A stretch of DNA of 64,000 bases from JBCCMF01 sp038747545. Its GTDB lineage: Bacteria; Bacteroidota; Rhodothermia; Rhodothermales; JBCCMF01. The notes beneath the pieces were generated by a model. The model was not told the DNA's origin. It did not search any database and saw only the letters and a list, made by a program, of their open reading frames with translations. The stretch is from assembly GCA_038747545.1 (NCBI GenBank), contig JBCDJT010000007.1, forward strand, positions 3,238-67,237. Direction: 5' to 3'. The position numbers and the translations under genes were made by a program. Position 1 is the first letter of the stretch. Each line of letters begins with the position of its first letter. Shown in pieces: positions 51,302 through 60,318 of the stretch.

Positions 51302-54300
51302 ATGTCCACGGCCCGCACATCGCGCGTGTGGTGGCGACTCGCGATGCTGCTCCTGTTCGTGGCTACGACGGAAGCCGTATACGCGCAGCCAGAGGTGACC
51401 TACGAGGTACACCCCAACTACACCGTGCGCCAGTGGACGACGGCTGATGGGCTGCCCGTCAACGGCGGCAACAAGCTGCTCAAGGCATCCGACGGCTACC
51501 TCTGGATCTCCTCACGCGACGGACTGACGCGGTTTGGCGGTGGGCAGTTTACCGTCTTCAACACGTTCAACACCCCCAACCTAGGCGGCAACCGGACGCA
51601 TAGGCTCCACGAAACGGCCGACGGTACCCTATGGATTGAAGTCCGGCCGCTACAGGCGGTTCGCTATCGGGCCGGTCGGTTTGAGCAGGTGCCGCGCCCC
51701 GAAGTACCCGATCTCATCTTCAACAGCACTGGGGATACCCTCTGGCTATCCGCCAGCGATGGCCTGGCGATGTACAAGGGCGATGCAGAGACGCGCTATC
51801 GCCCCGATGTGCTGACGGAGCCCGCCAGACTGCTTCTGCGCGACCGGAAGGGATACACGTGGGTGAACATGCCAGGGACAGGCGTGGCGCGGTTTAGCCC
51901 GGCAGGCGAGGTGCGGTGGTTCACGGAAGCGGATGGTCTACCTGATTACTCAGGCTATGAGGCGTGGGAAGATTGGGAAGAAGGCATCTGGCTTTCGAGC
52001 ACTCAGGCGTTCCGCATCGTGGGCGATAGCGTATACGCGTATCCCGAAGGGAGCCTGGCAAGTCGGATGCCGGGTCACCGGCTTAGGCCGAACAGCACGC
52101 CACCCGAAGCCTTCGGCGAAGGTAAAGCAGGGTTTGTAGAGGCGGCGGACGGGGCCGTGTGGCGGTTCATCAGCGCGCCCGCACGGCTCAGCCAAGACGG
52201 CACGCCTCGGCGTTGGGGCAAGGTCTACCGTGATGACACGTTGGTCTTTGAGATCCAGGATCACCGCGTCACAGATATCGAGCTGGACCGCGACGGAAGC
52301 CTGTGGGTGCTGACGCTGCGGGGTGGGCTGTTTCGCGTGCAGCGCCGCCATCTGACCACGTACAGCACAGACGACGGGCTACCCGCCAGCAACATCTATC
52401 CGGTCATGCAAGCCCGTGACGGCGCGGTCTGGGTAGGTACCGTGAATGGGCTGGCTTCGATGCGTGATGGACGTATCGAGCGTGTGTTTCAGGCCGCTAC
52501 CTTCCAGGAACTCAACAGCGCGTCGCAGCCCTGGGTGTTATCGCTCTTTGACGACGCCGATGGTCAGCTGTGGGTGGGCACGTGGTCGGGCCTCTGCCGC
52601 CTGCAAGGGGGCCGGTGCGAGTCATTTACGCTGCCGATTGAAACCGACCCAGGCATCGTCCGGGCCATCTTCGAGGACAGCCAAGAGCGCTTCTGGGTAG
52701 GCGGTGCGAAGGGGATTGGACGCCGCTCTGGCGACACCGATGCCCCCACCTGGCAATGGTTTGGCTTCTCGGATGGGCGCAACCACCAGGCGCGCGTGAT
52801 CACCGAAACGGAGGCCGGCACCGTCCTCATCGGCACCAACGGCGATGGGCTCTATCGCTACCTCGAAGACGGAGCCTTCGAGATACTCAGAGCCGACACT
52901 GCTGGCAGTATGCTGCCATCGAACGAGATTCGCGACCTGCACGAAGACGCCGACGGCTTCGTTTGGATTGCCTTTGAGGATCACGGGCTCTGCCGCCTCG
53001 ACTGGCAGGGGCAAGCGACGCTGTCGGGTGCCGATCTCGCGTGCCTCACGACCGAAGACGGCCTCTACGACAACAGCCTGCACCGCATCCTGGATGACGA
53101 TGAGGGCCGCTTCTGGATCAACACCAACCGGGGCATCTTCTGGGCATCCCGCGCCGAGCTGAATGCGTACATCGCGGGCGATCGCCCACTAATCACTTCG
53201 GTGGCCTACACCGAGGCCGACGGGCTGCGCAACCAAGAAGGAAACGGCGGCATCCAGCCTGCCGGAACGCGCACCGCCGACGGCACGCTGTGGTTTCCCA
53301 CGCAGGACGGCGTTTCGGTCGTCAATCCGGCACAGGTGCCCACGCCCTCGCCGCAGGCGGTGATCGAGTCGGTGCGGGTGGATGAGACCCTGCGCTCCAC
53401 GGAAGAGGCGCTGGTGCTGACGCCCACGGAGCGCGACGTGAGCTTCTCGCTGCTTGGTGTAGAGCCGAACCAGCCCGAGGACGTCCACTTGCAGTACCGC
53501 CTGGTCGGCTACGAGGACACGTGGCACGTGGCGGGCTCGCAGTGGGTGGCCACGTACACGAACCTGGAGCCAGGAGCCTATCAGTTTGAAGTGCGGGCAG
53601 GGCTGGGCGGCGTGTGGAGTATGCCCGTGGTGCAGGAGCTACGCCGCACGGCCCTGTTCTGGGAGACCACGTGGTTCTACGCGTTGTGTGGGCTGATGGT
53701 GATCGGGCTGGCCTACGCGGGCTTCCGCTACCGCGTGCGGCGGCTGGAAACCATCGTGGCGGATCGCACCTCGGAGATTGAGGCGCAGAAAACGCAAATC
53801 ACCGAGCAAGCGATTGAACTGAAGAAGGCCAACGACATCAAGTCGCACTTCCTGGCGAACATCGCCCACGAGTTTCGCACGCCGCTCACACTCACCTTCG
53901 GCCCCATCGCCGATCTGCTCGACGGGCGCTTTCCCGTCGCCAACGAGGCGCGGCCGCACCTCGTGCGCGCGCAGCGCAACGGCCAGCGCCTCTTGCGGCT
54001 GATCAACCAACTGCTCGACCTGGCGCGCATTGACGAGGGCAGCCACACGCTCAACCGACAGCCGCTCGATCTGGTGCAGCACGTGCGCGAGATCACGGCG
54101 CTCTTCACCGAGGTGGCGGAGCAACGGGAGCTGTCCCTCCAGGCCGATTACCCCGGTCAGGCCTGTTGGATCAGCGCCGATGCCGATGCGGTGGAGAAGG
54201 TGCTGAGCAACCTGCTCTCGAACGCGCTCAAGTTCACCTCGGAGGGCGGCGTACGCGTCGTGGTAGCGGAGGTCGATGGCATGGCGGTGCTGACGGTGCG

Positions 54301-55396
54301 CGACACGGGCGTGGGCATTGCCCCCGAGCATGTGCCGCACTTGTTCGATCGCTTCTACCAAGTCGAGCAGGCGAAGACACGTAGCCACGAGGGCTCGGGG
54401 ATTGGGCTGGCGCTGGTGAAGGAGCTGGTGGATTTGCACGGAGGCAGCATCCAGGCCGAGAGTGTGGCAGGCGAGGGCTCGGTGTTCACGGTGCGCCTGT
54501 CGCTGACGGTGGCGCCCGTGTCGGGCGATGGGATGGCTGGGCCTGCGGAGCGTGCCGCTCCGGTCGTAGCCTCGGTCCCGAACAAGGACGTGGAAGCCGC
54601 GCCCGGTGTATCGGCGGACGGCGAGAAGCCGCTGGTGCTGCTGGTGGAGGACAACGCCGATATGCGGGCGTACGTGCGCTCGCACTTGGAGGACGCGTAC
54701 GTCGTGCAGGAAGCCGCCGACGGCGAGGTCGGCCTGGCGATGGCACGTGAGGCGGTGCCCGACTTGGTGCTGTCGGATGTGATGATGCCGAAGATGGACG
54801 GGCATGCGCTCACCAGTGCGCTCAAGGTGGAGGTGAGTACGAGCCACATCCCCGTGCTGATGCTGACGGCGCGGGGCGAGGTGGAGGACCGCATTGACGG
54901 GTATGGCGCAGGGGCCGATGGTTACCTGTCGAAGCCGTTCAATGCGAAGGAGCTGCGGGCTCGGGTAGCCGGACTGATCGCCGAGCGCCGACGGCTCCAT
55001 GCGTACTATCACGCGCAAGGCACGTCAGCTGAGACCACACCTGCGGACGGGGGGACGCCTGCGTTGCCCGCGCGGGAGCATGCGTTCATCGCCGAGGTGA
55101 AGCAGGTCATCGAGGCGCATTTGGATGTAGCCAGCTTCAACGTGAACCAGTTGGCCGACGCGATGGCGCTGAGCCCGCGGCAGCTGACGCGCAAGCTGAC
55201 GGCGCTCACCGCGGAGACGCCGGCGGTAATGCTACGCCGGATGCGGCTGGAGCAGGCCAAGCAGCTGCTGGCCGAGGGCTACACGGTGAAAGAGGTGGCC
55301 TCGCGTGTGGGCTTCAAGAGTGTGCCGTCGTTCTCGCGGGCGTTCACGCTGGCCTACGACCAGCCGCCGTCGCGCTATGCGGCCTCTAAGGCGTGA
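51302..55396 (+). CDS. Hybrid two-component sensor kinase/AraC response regulator 2 (HTCS-type)
   Basis: The ATG at 51302 (MSTARTSRVWWRLAMLLLF) gives 1364 residues; an ATG at 51266 is also possible. The layout equals regulator 1: signal peptide, propeller repeats, Y_Y_Y domain, one membrane helix near residue 784-810, coiled coil, and histidine kinase (His856 in NIAHEFRTPLTL). A receiver (VEDNADMRAYVRS, Asp1159 in SDVMMPKMDG) and AraC domain (GYTVKEVASRVGFKSVPSFS) follow. The linker between the membrane helix and the kinase is exactly 14 residues shorter than in regulator 1. The sensor halves are recognisably similar but diverged, so ligands may differ. It heads the second cassette. Confidence 0.93.
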   Translation: MSTARTSRVWWRLAMLLLFVATTEAVYAQPEVTYEVHPNYTVRQWTTADGLPVNGGNKLLKASDGYLWISSRDGLTRFGGGQFTVFNTFNTPNLGGNRTHRLHETADGTLWIEVRPLQAVRYRAGRFEQVPRPEVPDLIFNSTGDTLWLSASDGLAMYKGDAETRYRPDVLTEPARLLLRDRKGYTWVNMPGTGVARFSPAGEVRWFTEADGLPDYSGYEAWEDWEEGIWLSSTQAFRIVGDSVYAYPEGSLASRMPGHRLRPNSTPPEAFGEGKAGFVEAADGAVWRFISAPARLSQDGTPRRWGKVYRDDTLVFEIQDHRVTDIELDRDGSLWVLTLRGGLFRVQRRHLTTYSTDDGLPASNIYPVMQARDGAVWVGTVNGLASMRDGRIERVFQAATFQELNSASQPWVLSLFDDADGQLWVGTWSGLCRLQGGRCESFTLPIETDPGIVRAIFEDSQERFWVGGAKGIGRRSGDTDAPTWQWFGFSDGRNHQARVITETEAGTVLIGTNGDGLYRYLEDGAFEILRADTAGSMLPSNEIRDLHEDADGFVWIAFEDHGLCRLDWQGQATLSGADLACLTTEDGLYDNSLHRILDDDEGRFWINTNRGIFWASRAELNAYIAGDRPLITSVAYTEADGLRNQEGNGGIQPAGTRTADGTLWFPTQDGVSVVNPAQVPTPSPQAVIESVRVDETLRSTEEALVLTPTERDVSFSLLGVEPNQPEDVHLQYRLVGYEDTWHVAGSQWVATYTNLEPGAYQFEVRAGLGGVWSMPVVQELRRTALFWETTWFYALCGLMVIGLAYAGFRYRVRRLETIVADRTSEIEAQKTQITEQAIELKKANDIKSHFLANIAHEFRTPLTLTFGPIADLLDGRFPVANEARPHLVRAQRNGQRLLRLINQLLDLARIDEGSHTLNRQPLDLVQHVREITALFTEVAEQRELSLQADYPGQACWISADADAVEKVLSNLLSNALKFTSEGGVRVVVAEVDGMAVLTVRDTGVGIAPEHVPHLFDRFYQVEQAKTRSHEGSGIGLALVKELVDLHGGSIQAESVAGEGSVFTVRLSLTVAPVSGDGMAGPAERAAPVVASVPNKDVEAAPGVSADGEKPLVLLVEDNADMRAYVRSHLEDAYVVQEAADGEVGLAMAREAVPDLVLSDVMMPKMDGHALTSALKVEVSTSHIPVLMLTARGEVEDRIDGYGAGADGYLSKPFNAKELRARVAGLIAERRRLHAYYHAQGTSAETTPADGGTPALPAREHAFIAEVKQVIEAHLDVASFNVNQLADAMALSPRQLTRKLTALTAETPAVMLRRMRLEQAKQLLAEGYTVKEVASRVGFKSVPSFSRAFTLAYDQPPSRYAASKA

Positions 55397-55768
55397 GATT
55401 GAGCATTTGCCTTGTCAGAGCACGTTGCTCCCAAGTTGGCACAACGTGGGGTGAGGTAGATCAGCGTTGGCAGCATCCCTTATTTCGACCTCACCCTGTC
55501 CCTCTCCTGGCTCCCAGGAGAGGGGACTTCGTGGCGACGTTGGGCGACAGGCTTTGCAGGTTGGCTTGCACGATCAGGTATCGGGGATTGGCTGCAGGGA
55601 GGTCAGCGCATCCGGGCTTGGGGATCGGAAACGGCCATCTGTAGGCAGATTGTCGGTATCGGATAACACGTTGTCCATTTTTGATAAGCGGATTTGGGCA
55701 GATTGAGAGGGTTGAGTGGCCCCAGCCTCGGCGGGTGGCCCATGCCGATCACCTGTCATCCGATCCCC
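55397..55768. other. 372-bp gap after regulator 2
   Basis: No gene is called. It holds family 1 repeat copy 2 (55446-55526). A 16-base near-palindrome at 55661-55676 (GGATAACACGTTGTCC) is followed by a run of T and could be an operator or weak terminator. Confidence 0.45.
55446..55526 (-). repeat. Palindromic repeat family 1, copy 2 (inverted)
   Basis: Read on the minus strand it gives CCCTCTCCTGG-CCAGGAGAGGG, ACAGGGTGAGGT and then GCTGATCTACCTCACCCCA. It matches copies at 44885 and 58117. It lacks the second small hairpin seen in those copies. It lies 50 bp after the regulator 2 stop. Confidence 0.75.
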
Positions 55769-55939
55769 ATGCCCGACGCCGTCCCCCGCAAGCCGGAGCC
55801 GAAGCCCCCTCCATCACCAGCGGAGCCGCACCGCAGCATCGCGGCGGCCGAGATCGCTTCGCTGCGCGCCATGCACCAGCGCACCGACACGGCACTGCCC
55901 GACGAACAGACGCCGCCCGCGCCGCCGAGCACCACCTAG
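55769..55939 (+). CDS. 56-residue proline-rich small ORF, copy 2
   Basis: This is the equal-length counterpart of the small ORF at 45186, with Pro-rich ends and the core RSIAAAEIASLRAMHQR. It ends 37 bp before fibre gene A2, matching the place of copy 1. The start at 55769 (MPDAVPRKPEPKPPP) gives exactly 56 residues; an ATG at 55742 is possible but has no equivalent in copy 1. Two of the core residues differ and the remaining core codons differ mostly at synonymous sites. Function unknown. Confidence 0.7.
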   Translation: MPDAVPRKPEPKPPPSPAEPHRSIAAAEIASLRAMHQRTDTALPDEQTPPAPPSTT

Positions 55940-55976
55940 CCCTTACGCCCCGCCCGCACACCCAAACCGATACACT

Positions 55977-57848
55977 ATGCGACGCCATACCGCTTTTCTT
56001 ATCCTCGCGCTCTTGCTCCTGCTGGTGCCCTCCGCATTTGCCCAAGGGGGCGACGGCAACCACACCGCAGGCGATGACGCGGGCGCTAACCTCACAGGGA
56101 CCGCGGACTTCAACACGCTCATCGGCGTCGAGGCGGGGTTCTCGTTGACGACGGGCGACCGCAACACGTTTATGGGCTACCAAGCGGGCTACTCCGTGAC
56201 GACGGATGGCGACCTCGTGTTCATCGGGTATCAAGCCGGGTACAATAACATCTCGGGCGACGACAACGTCTTCGTAGGCTTGCAGGCCGGGTTCAATAAC
56301 ACGACGGCCTTCGACAATACGTTCATCGGTTCGCAAGCCGGGTATTCAACGACGATCGGTGGCGACAACACCTTCCTCGGTGCGCGCGCTGGGTACTGCA
56401 ACGTGGGAGATAGGATCACCGGAAGCTCTGGGTTCGGAACGCTATCGATTGGCGACGACAACACGTACGTGGGCATGGAGGCGGGCTATGGCGGCGAGGG
56501 CGGCGGCAGCGCCTGTACGACGGCGGGGACGGGCTGGCGCAACACGTTCGTTGGCTATCAGGCAGGCCTGCGGATCGACACGGGCAGGCACAACACGGGT
56601 GTGGGTGCCTTGGCGCTGAGCAACGTCACGACGGCCAGGCGCAACACCGCCTTTGGCGACTCGGCCGGGGTCGCGCTCACCACAGGGGGGCAAAACACCT
56701 TCCTCGGCCAAGCCTCGGGCAGCAACACGGTCGCCGCCAACTACAACACGTTCGTCGGCGCGCGCAGTGGACTGGCCAACACCGATGGCGAGCGCAACAC
56801 GTTTGTGGGCTACGAGGCTGGGGCTACCGGCGAGTCGGGTTCGGACAACATCGCTATGGGCTACGGGGCAGACTTTTCTGCGGAGAGTACCATCGATAAC
56901 ACATTTGGCAGTACCGGGAACGTAGTAATCGGCGCCAATGCCGTCGTGTCTGATAATGCCTTTTATAATGTAGTTGCAGGGTATGCTGCAGAGTCCACTA
57001 GCCTTGCGGCCATCGCCATTGGCAGTGAGGCTAACGCATCGTCCGTCTTGTACGGCATCGCTATCGGTCGTGAGGCGGCTGCAACTCGCCCCTATGCCAT
57101 CTCCATTGGCTATCAAGGTGCCGCGATGGGCTCTAACAGCATTGCGCTGGGCAACGGCGCGAGCGTGACGGAGGCTAATTCCATAGCGATTGGCAATGGA
57201 ACGACGGTGAATGCGGAGCATGAAGCGTACATTGGCAACGCAGCGATGATGTCGATTGGCGGCATCACCAACTGGACGGCGACCAGCGATGCGCGGCTCA
57301 AGACGGACGTCCGCGAAGACGTGCCTGGGTTGGCGTTCATCCGCGAGCTACGCCCGGCGCGCTACCGCTTCGACCGGGACGCGCTGCAGCGGCTCTCGGC
57401 ATCGAGCGAAGGGCTAGACGCCGCGCTGGACGCGAAGGCGCAGCAGTGGCAGACGGGCTTCCTGGCGCAAGAGGTAGAAGCGGCGGCTGAGGCGGCGGAC
57501 TTTGATTTCAGCGGCGTGGTGAAGCCCAAAGAAGGCCGCGAACACTACGGCCTCCGGTATGCCGAGTTTGTGGTGCCGCTGACGAAAGCCGTGCAAGAGC
57601 TGGATGCTACGCACGGAGCAGAGCGGGAGGCGCTGACCCGCCGCGAGGCGCAGATCACAGCCTTGGAGACCCTGATTGCGGAGCAGGCGGCGGTGCTGGC
57701 CGAGCAGGATGCGACGCTGGCGGCCCAAGCCGAGCAGCTGACGGCGCGGCAATCGCTGCTGGCCGACTACGAGGCGTGGGTGACCCGCTTGCTGAGCCAG
57801 ACCAAAGCCCCGGTCATCGCCGTGCCCGTAACCGCACCGCGACATTGA
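55977..57848 (+). CDS. Secreted fibre protein with S74 domain, type A, copy 2 (A2)
   Basis: The start at 55977 (MRRHTAFLILALLLLLVPSA, then FAQ) gives 623 residues. The frame is open upstream to 55716 without a signal peptide, so this start is preferred. Its head and tail match A1: NTLIGVEAGFSLTTGDRNTF, NTYVGMEAGYGG, S74 opening NWTATSDARLKTD with Ser437 and Lys442. The tail is a coiled coil (ITALETLIAEQAAVLAEQDA). A1 and A2 are most similar in the chaperone region and differ more in the head, which suggests head diversification. Confidence 0.9.
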   Translation: MRRHTAFLILALLLLLVPSAFAQGGDGNHTAGDDAGANLTGTADFNTLIGVEAGFSLTTGDRNTFMGYQAGYSVTTDGDLVFIGYQAGYNNISGDDNVFVGLQAGFNNTTAFDNTFIGSQAGYSTTIGGDNTFLGARAGYCNVGDRITGSSGFGTLSIGDDNTYVGMEAGYGGEGGGSACTTAGTGWRNTFVGYQAGLRIDTGRHNTGVGALALSNVTTARRNTAFGDSAGVALTTGGQNTFLGQASGSNTVAANYNTFVGARSGLANTDGERNTFVGYEAGATGESGSDNIAMGYGADFSAESTIDNTFGSTGNVVIGANAVVSDNAFYNVVAGYAAESTSLAAIAIGSEANASSVLYGIAIGREAAATRPYAISIGYQGAAMGSNSIALGNGASVTEANSIAIGNGTTVNAEHEAYIGNAAMMSIGGITNWTATSDARLKTDVREDVPGLAFIRELRPARYRFDRDALQRLSASSEGLDAALDAKAQQWQTGFLAQEVEAAAEAADFDFSGVVKPKEGREHYGLRYAEFVVPLTKAVQELDATHGAEREALTRREAQITALETLIAEQAAVLAEQDATLAAQAEQLTARQSLLADYEAWVTRLLSQTKAPVIAVPVTAPRH

Positions 57849-57895
57849 TCCCGGCTCGTGCAATACAGCAAGCCCCTCAGCAGAGTAGCCTCCCC

Positions 57896-58020
57896 AACCG
57901 CCCCCTCCAGGGGGCTGCCCGCAGGGCTGGGGGTGTACTGCGCCCAACCTCAACCATGCAGCACATACACCCTCCGACCCGCCTCACGGCGGCCCACCTC
58001 CCTCAAGGGAGGGGTTCGTG
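57896..58020 (+). repeat. Palindromic repeat family 2, copy 2
   Basis: It contains CCCCCTCCAGGGGG, GGGGGTGTA paired with TACACCCTCC, GCCTCACGGC and CCTCCCTCAAGGGAGG. The ends AACCGCCCCC and GGGAGGGGTT are near-complementary, like a small MITE or REP element. Copies are at 49153 and 60145. Confidence 0.8.
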
Positions 58021-58116
58021 GTGCTCGCCTGACTGTTTTATCTCCAGCTACACGGATACAAAATCTATGGGTAAGCAGCCCCGCATGTACGCAAGCACTG
58101 ATCGTACGCCCGACGT

Positions 58117-58228
58117 CCCCTCTCCTAGGGAGGAGAGGGACAGGGTGAGGTCCGAAAAACGGGATGGCCACAGCGCTGATCTACCTCACCCCAACCCGCT
58201 CCCAGCAAGGAGCGGGAGCCCGTTGTGC
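58117..58228 (+). repeat. Palindromic repeat family 1, copy 3
   Basis: CCCCTCTCCTAGGGAGGAGAGGGACAGGGTGAGG-type sequence is followed by GCTGATCTACCTCACCCCAA and a second hairpin (CGCTCCCAGCAAGGAGCG). It is close to copy 1 at 44885 in order and spacing. It lies just upstream of B2. Confidence 0.8.
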
Positions 58229-58267
58229 CCCCCATGCTCCCTCTCAGCACGCTCAACCCATACAGCC

Positions 58268-60115
58268 ATGCGCTTCCGCTCCCTCCTTCGCGTACACGCT
58301 CTCCTCGCGCTACTGCTCGCCGTGGCGCTGCCTGCTGTTGCCCAAACGGGCAACCATGTAGCGGGCGATGGCGCAGGCACCAGCCTCACCACGGGCGAGT
58401 TCAACACCATCGTGGGCGACGACTCCAACACGGCGTTGACCACCGAGAGCCGGAATGTCTCGCTGGGCTACACGGCAGGCCAATACAGCAGGGCTTCTGG
58501 CAACGTTTTTATCGGGTGGCAGTCCGGGTACGATCTCTTTGCGTCTGCTGTCACCATACCCTTTATCGGTCCAGAAGGGACAGGCTTGGTCTTCATCGGT
58601 GCCGATTCGGGAGGAGAAGGCACGACGGGCTACGACAACACGTTCGTGGGCACTGAGGCCGGTGAAGCTACCGGGACAGGGTATGGCAACACGTTCTTTG
58701 GCGAGGAGGCAGGGGCGAATAACACAACGGGTTATGCAAACACCTACATCGGTCAGGATGCCGGGTTCTCTTCAACCAGCAGCAACAACTCAGGGTATTT
58801 CAATACGTTTGTCGGAAATGAGGTGGGCGTCTCCACGGCGAACGGGATTGCGCGAAACACAGCCGTAGGATCGAGAACATTTAGGGTTATAGAAGGAGAC
58901 CGCAATACCGCACTAGGCGATGCATCCGCCGTAGAGCTTGACGAAGGGCGGTATAACACGATACTCGGTCAAGACGCGGGCGCAGAAACCCGGTATGCCA
59001 ATTTCAATACCTTTGTGGGTGCTGCAGCTGGGTTTGAAAACAACAGCGGTAACGGGACGGCCAACGCCAACCGTAACACGTACGTAGGCTACCGCGCAGG
59101 CTTCACCAACAGCGATGGACAGGACAACGTAGGCCTGGGCCACAACGCTGATTTCTCCGACGATGAAATCGGCGAATCTCGTAATGTGTTCATCGGCGCC
59201 GAGACCCTGGTGCGCAACGGCGACAACGTGCTCCTCGGCTACAGCACAGGCTCAACGGTCAACCAAGCGGTCGCCATCGGTAGCGAGGCGGATGTCGCTG
59301 GCGCGAACGGTATCGCCATTGGCGCCTCGGCTGATCTCGACAGCCAGAACGGCGTGCTCATCGGCGCCGAGACGGTGGGCACAGGCGAGAGCAGCATCGC
59401 GCTCGGCTACCAGAGCAGCGTCAGCGGCGATAACAGCATCGCCATCGGCTACGGCACGAGCGTAGCCGCCGACAACGAAGCGTACATCGGCAACGCAGCT
59501 ACGACGTCGATCGGCGGCAGCGTCAACTGGATGGCAATGAGCGATGCACGACTGAAGACGGATGTGTCGCGAGATGTGCCGGGCCTGGATTTCGTGCGGC
59601 GTCTGCGCCCGGTGCGCTACCGCTTCGATCTGGATGGGCTGCACGCCCTGAGCAACCCGGCTAGTGATCTGAGTGACGCGCTCGCAGCGAAGTCGGCGCA
59701 GTGGCAGACGGGTTTCTTGGCGCAAGAGGTGGAGTCGGCGGCTGAGGCTGCGGACTTTGCGTTCAGCGGCGTAGTGTCGCCCGTCGAAGGCCGTCAGCAC
59801 TACGGGTTGCGGTACGCCGAGTTTGTGGTGCCGCTCACGCAGGCGGTACAGGAGGTAGATGCGGCGTACGTGTCACATGCCACCCACGCCGAGCAGCAGG
59901 CGGCGCGCATCGCCGCGCTGCAAGCGGTGGTGGCGGAGCAGGCGGCGCTCATCGCCTCGCGTCACGAGCAGATCACCACGCAGGCCGACCGCCTTGCGGC
60001 CTGGCAGCAGCTGCTGGAAGACTATGCGGTGCTGGCAAAGGACTATGAAGCGCTTGTAGCCCGCCTCAGCCAAGGCGCTACCGCCCCGCTCACGCCGACT
60101 CGCACCACGAACTGA
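58268..60115 (+). CDS. Secreted fibre protein with S74 domain, type B, copy 2 (B2)
   Basis: The start at 58268 (MRFRSLLRVHALLALLLAVA, then LPAVAQ) gives 615 residues. The head starts TGNHVAGDGAGTSLTTGEFN, has NTFVGTEAGEA and NTYIGQDAGF repeats, and YadA-like runs near 330-400. The S74 domain opens NWMAMSDARLKTD with Ser425 and Lys430; the tail is a coiled coil (IAALQAVVAEQAALIASRHE). Its first 60 residues and the 30 bases upstream are nearly identical to B3 at 62358, pointing to a recent duplication. A possible upstream extension of the frame lacks a signal peptide. Confidence 0.9.
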   Translation: MRFRSLLRVHALLALLLAVALPAVAQTGNHVAGDGAGTSLTTGEFNTIVGDDSNTALTTESRNVSLGYTAGQYSRASGNVFIGWQSGYDLFASAVTIPFIGPEGTGLVFIGADSGGEGTTGYDNTFVGTEAGEATGTGYGNTFFGEEAGANNTTGYANTYIGQDAGFSSTSSNNSGYFNTFVGNEVGVSTANGIARNTAVGSRTFRVIEGDRNTALGDASAVELDEGRYNTILGQDAGAETRYANFNTFVGAAAGFENNSGNGTANANRNTYVGYRAGFTNSDGQDNVGLGHNADFSDDEIGESRNVFIGAETLVRNGDNVLLGYSTGSTVNQAVAIGSEADVAGANGIAIGASADLDSQNGVLIGAETVGTGESSIALGYQSSVSGDNSIAIGYGTSVAADNEAYIGNAATTSIGGSVNWMAMSDARLKTDVSRDVPGLDFVRRLRPVRYRFDLDGLHALSNPASDLSDALAAKSAQWQTGFLAQEVESAAEAADFAFSGVVSPVEGRQHYGLRYAEFVVPLTQAVQEVDAAYVSHATHAEQQAARIAALQAVVAEQAALIASRHEQITTQADRLAAWQQLLEDYAVLAKDYEALVARLSQGATAPLTPTRTTN

Positions 60116-60144
60116 CGATGCCCGCCCCGAACAACAGCACACCC

Positions 60145-60263
60145 AACCGCCCCCTCCAGGGGGCTGCCCGAAGGGCTGGGGGTGTACGTACCGCCGAGCA
60201 GGATACACCCTCCGACCCGCCTTTCGGCGGCCCACCTCCCTCAAGGGAGGGGTTTGGTGTGCC
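60145..60263 (+). repeat. Palindromic repeat family 2, copy 3
   Basis: It holds AACCGCCCCCTCCAGGGGGC, GGGGGTGTACG paired with GGATACACCCTCC, GCCTTTCGGC and CCTCCCTCAAGGGAGG. It is very close to copy 2 at 57896. It lies between B2 and C2, the same place in the unit as copy 1 between B1 and C1. Confidence 0.8.
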
Positions 60264-60318
60264 AGGCTGGGCACGCACCGCCTACCAATCAGCCACAGAT
60301 GCCTTTCGCATCAAACCC

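Larger units (their letters stand above)
57849..58267. other. 419-bp gap between A2 and B2
   Basis: No gene is called. It contains family 2 copy 2 (57896-58020) and family 1 copy 3 (58117-58228), the only place where both repeat families occur together. The frame of B2 is open through much of it but lacks a credible start. Confidence 0.6.

Noticed and set aside
53639..55018. Frame of 459 codons antisense to regulator 2
   Set aside because: It opposes the kinase and receiver codons and shows His/Arg/Gln-rich shadow composition.
40604..55396. Polysaccharide-utilisation locus
   Set aside because: The regulators are of the type found in such loci, but no SusC/SusD-like pair or glycoside hydrolase lies next to them.
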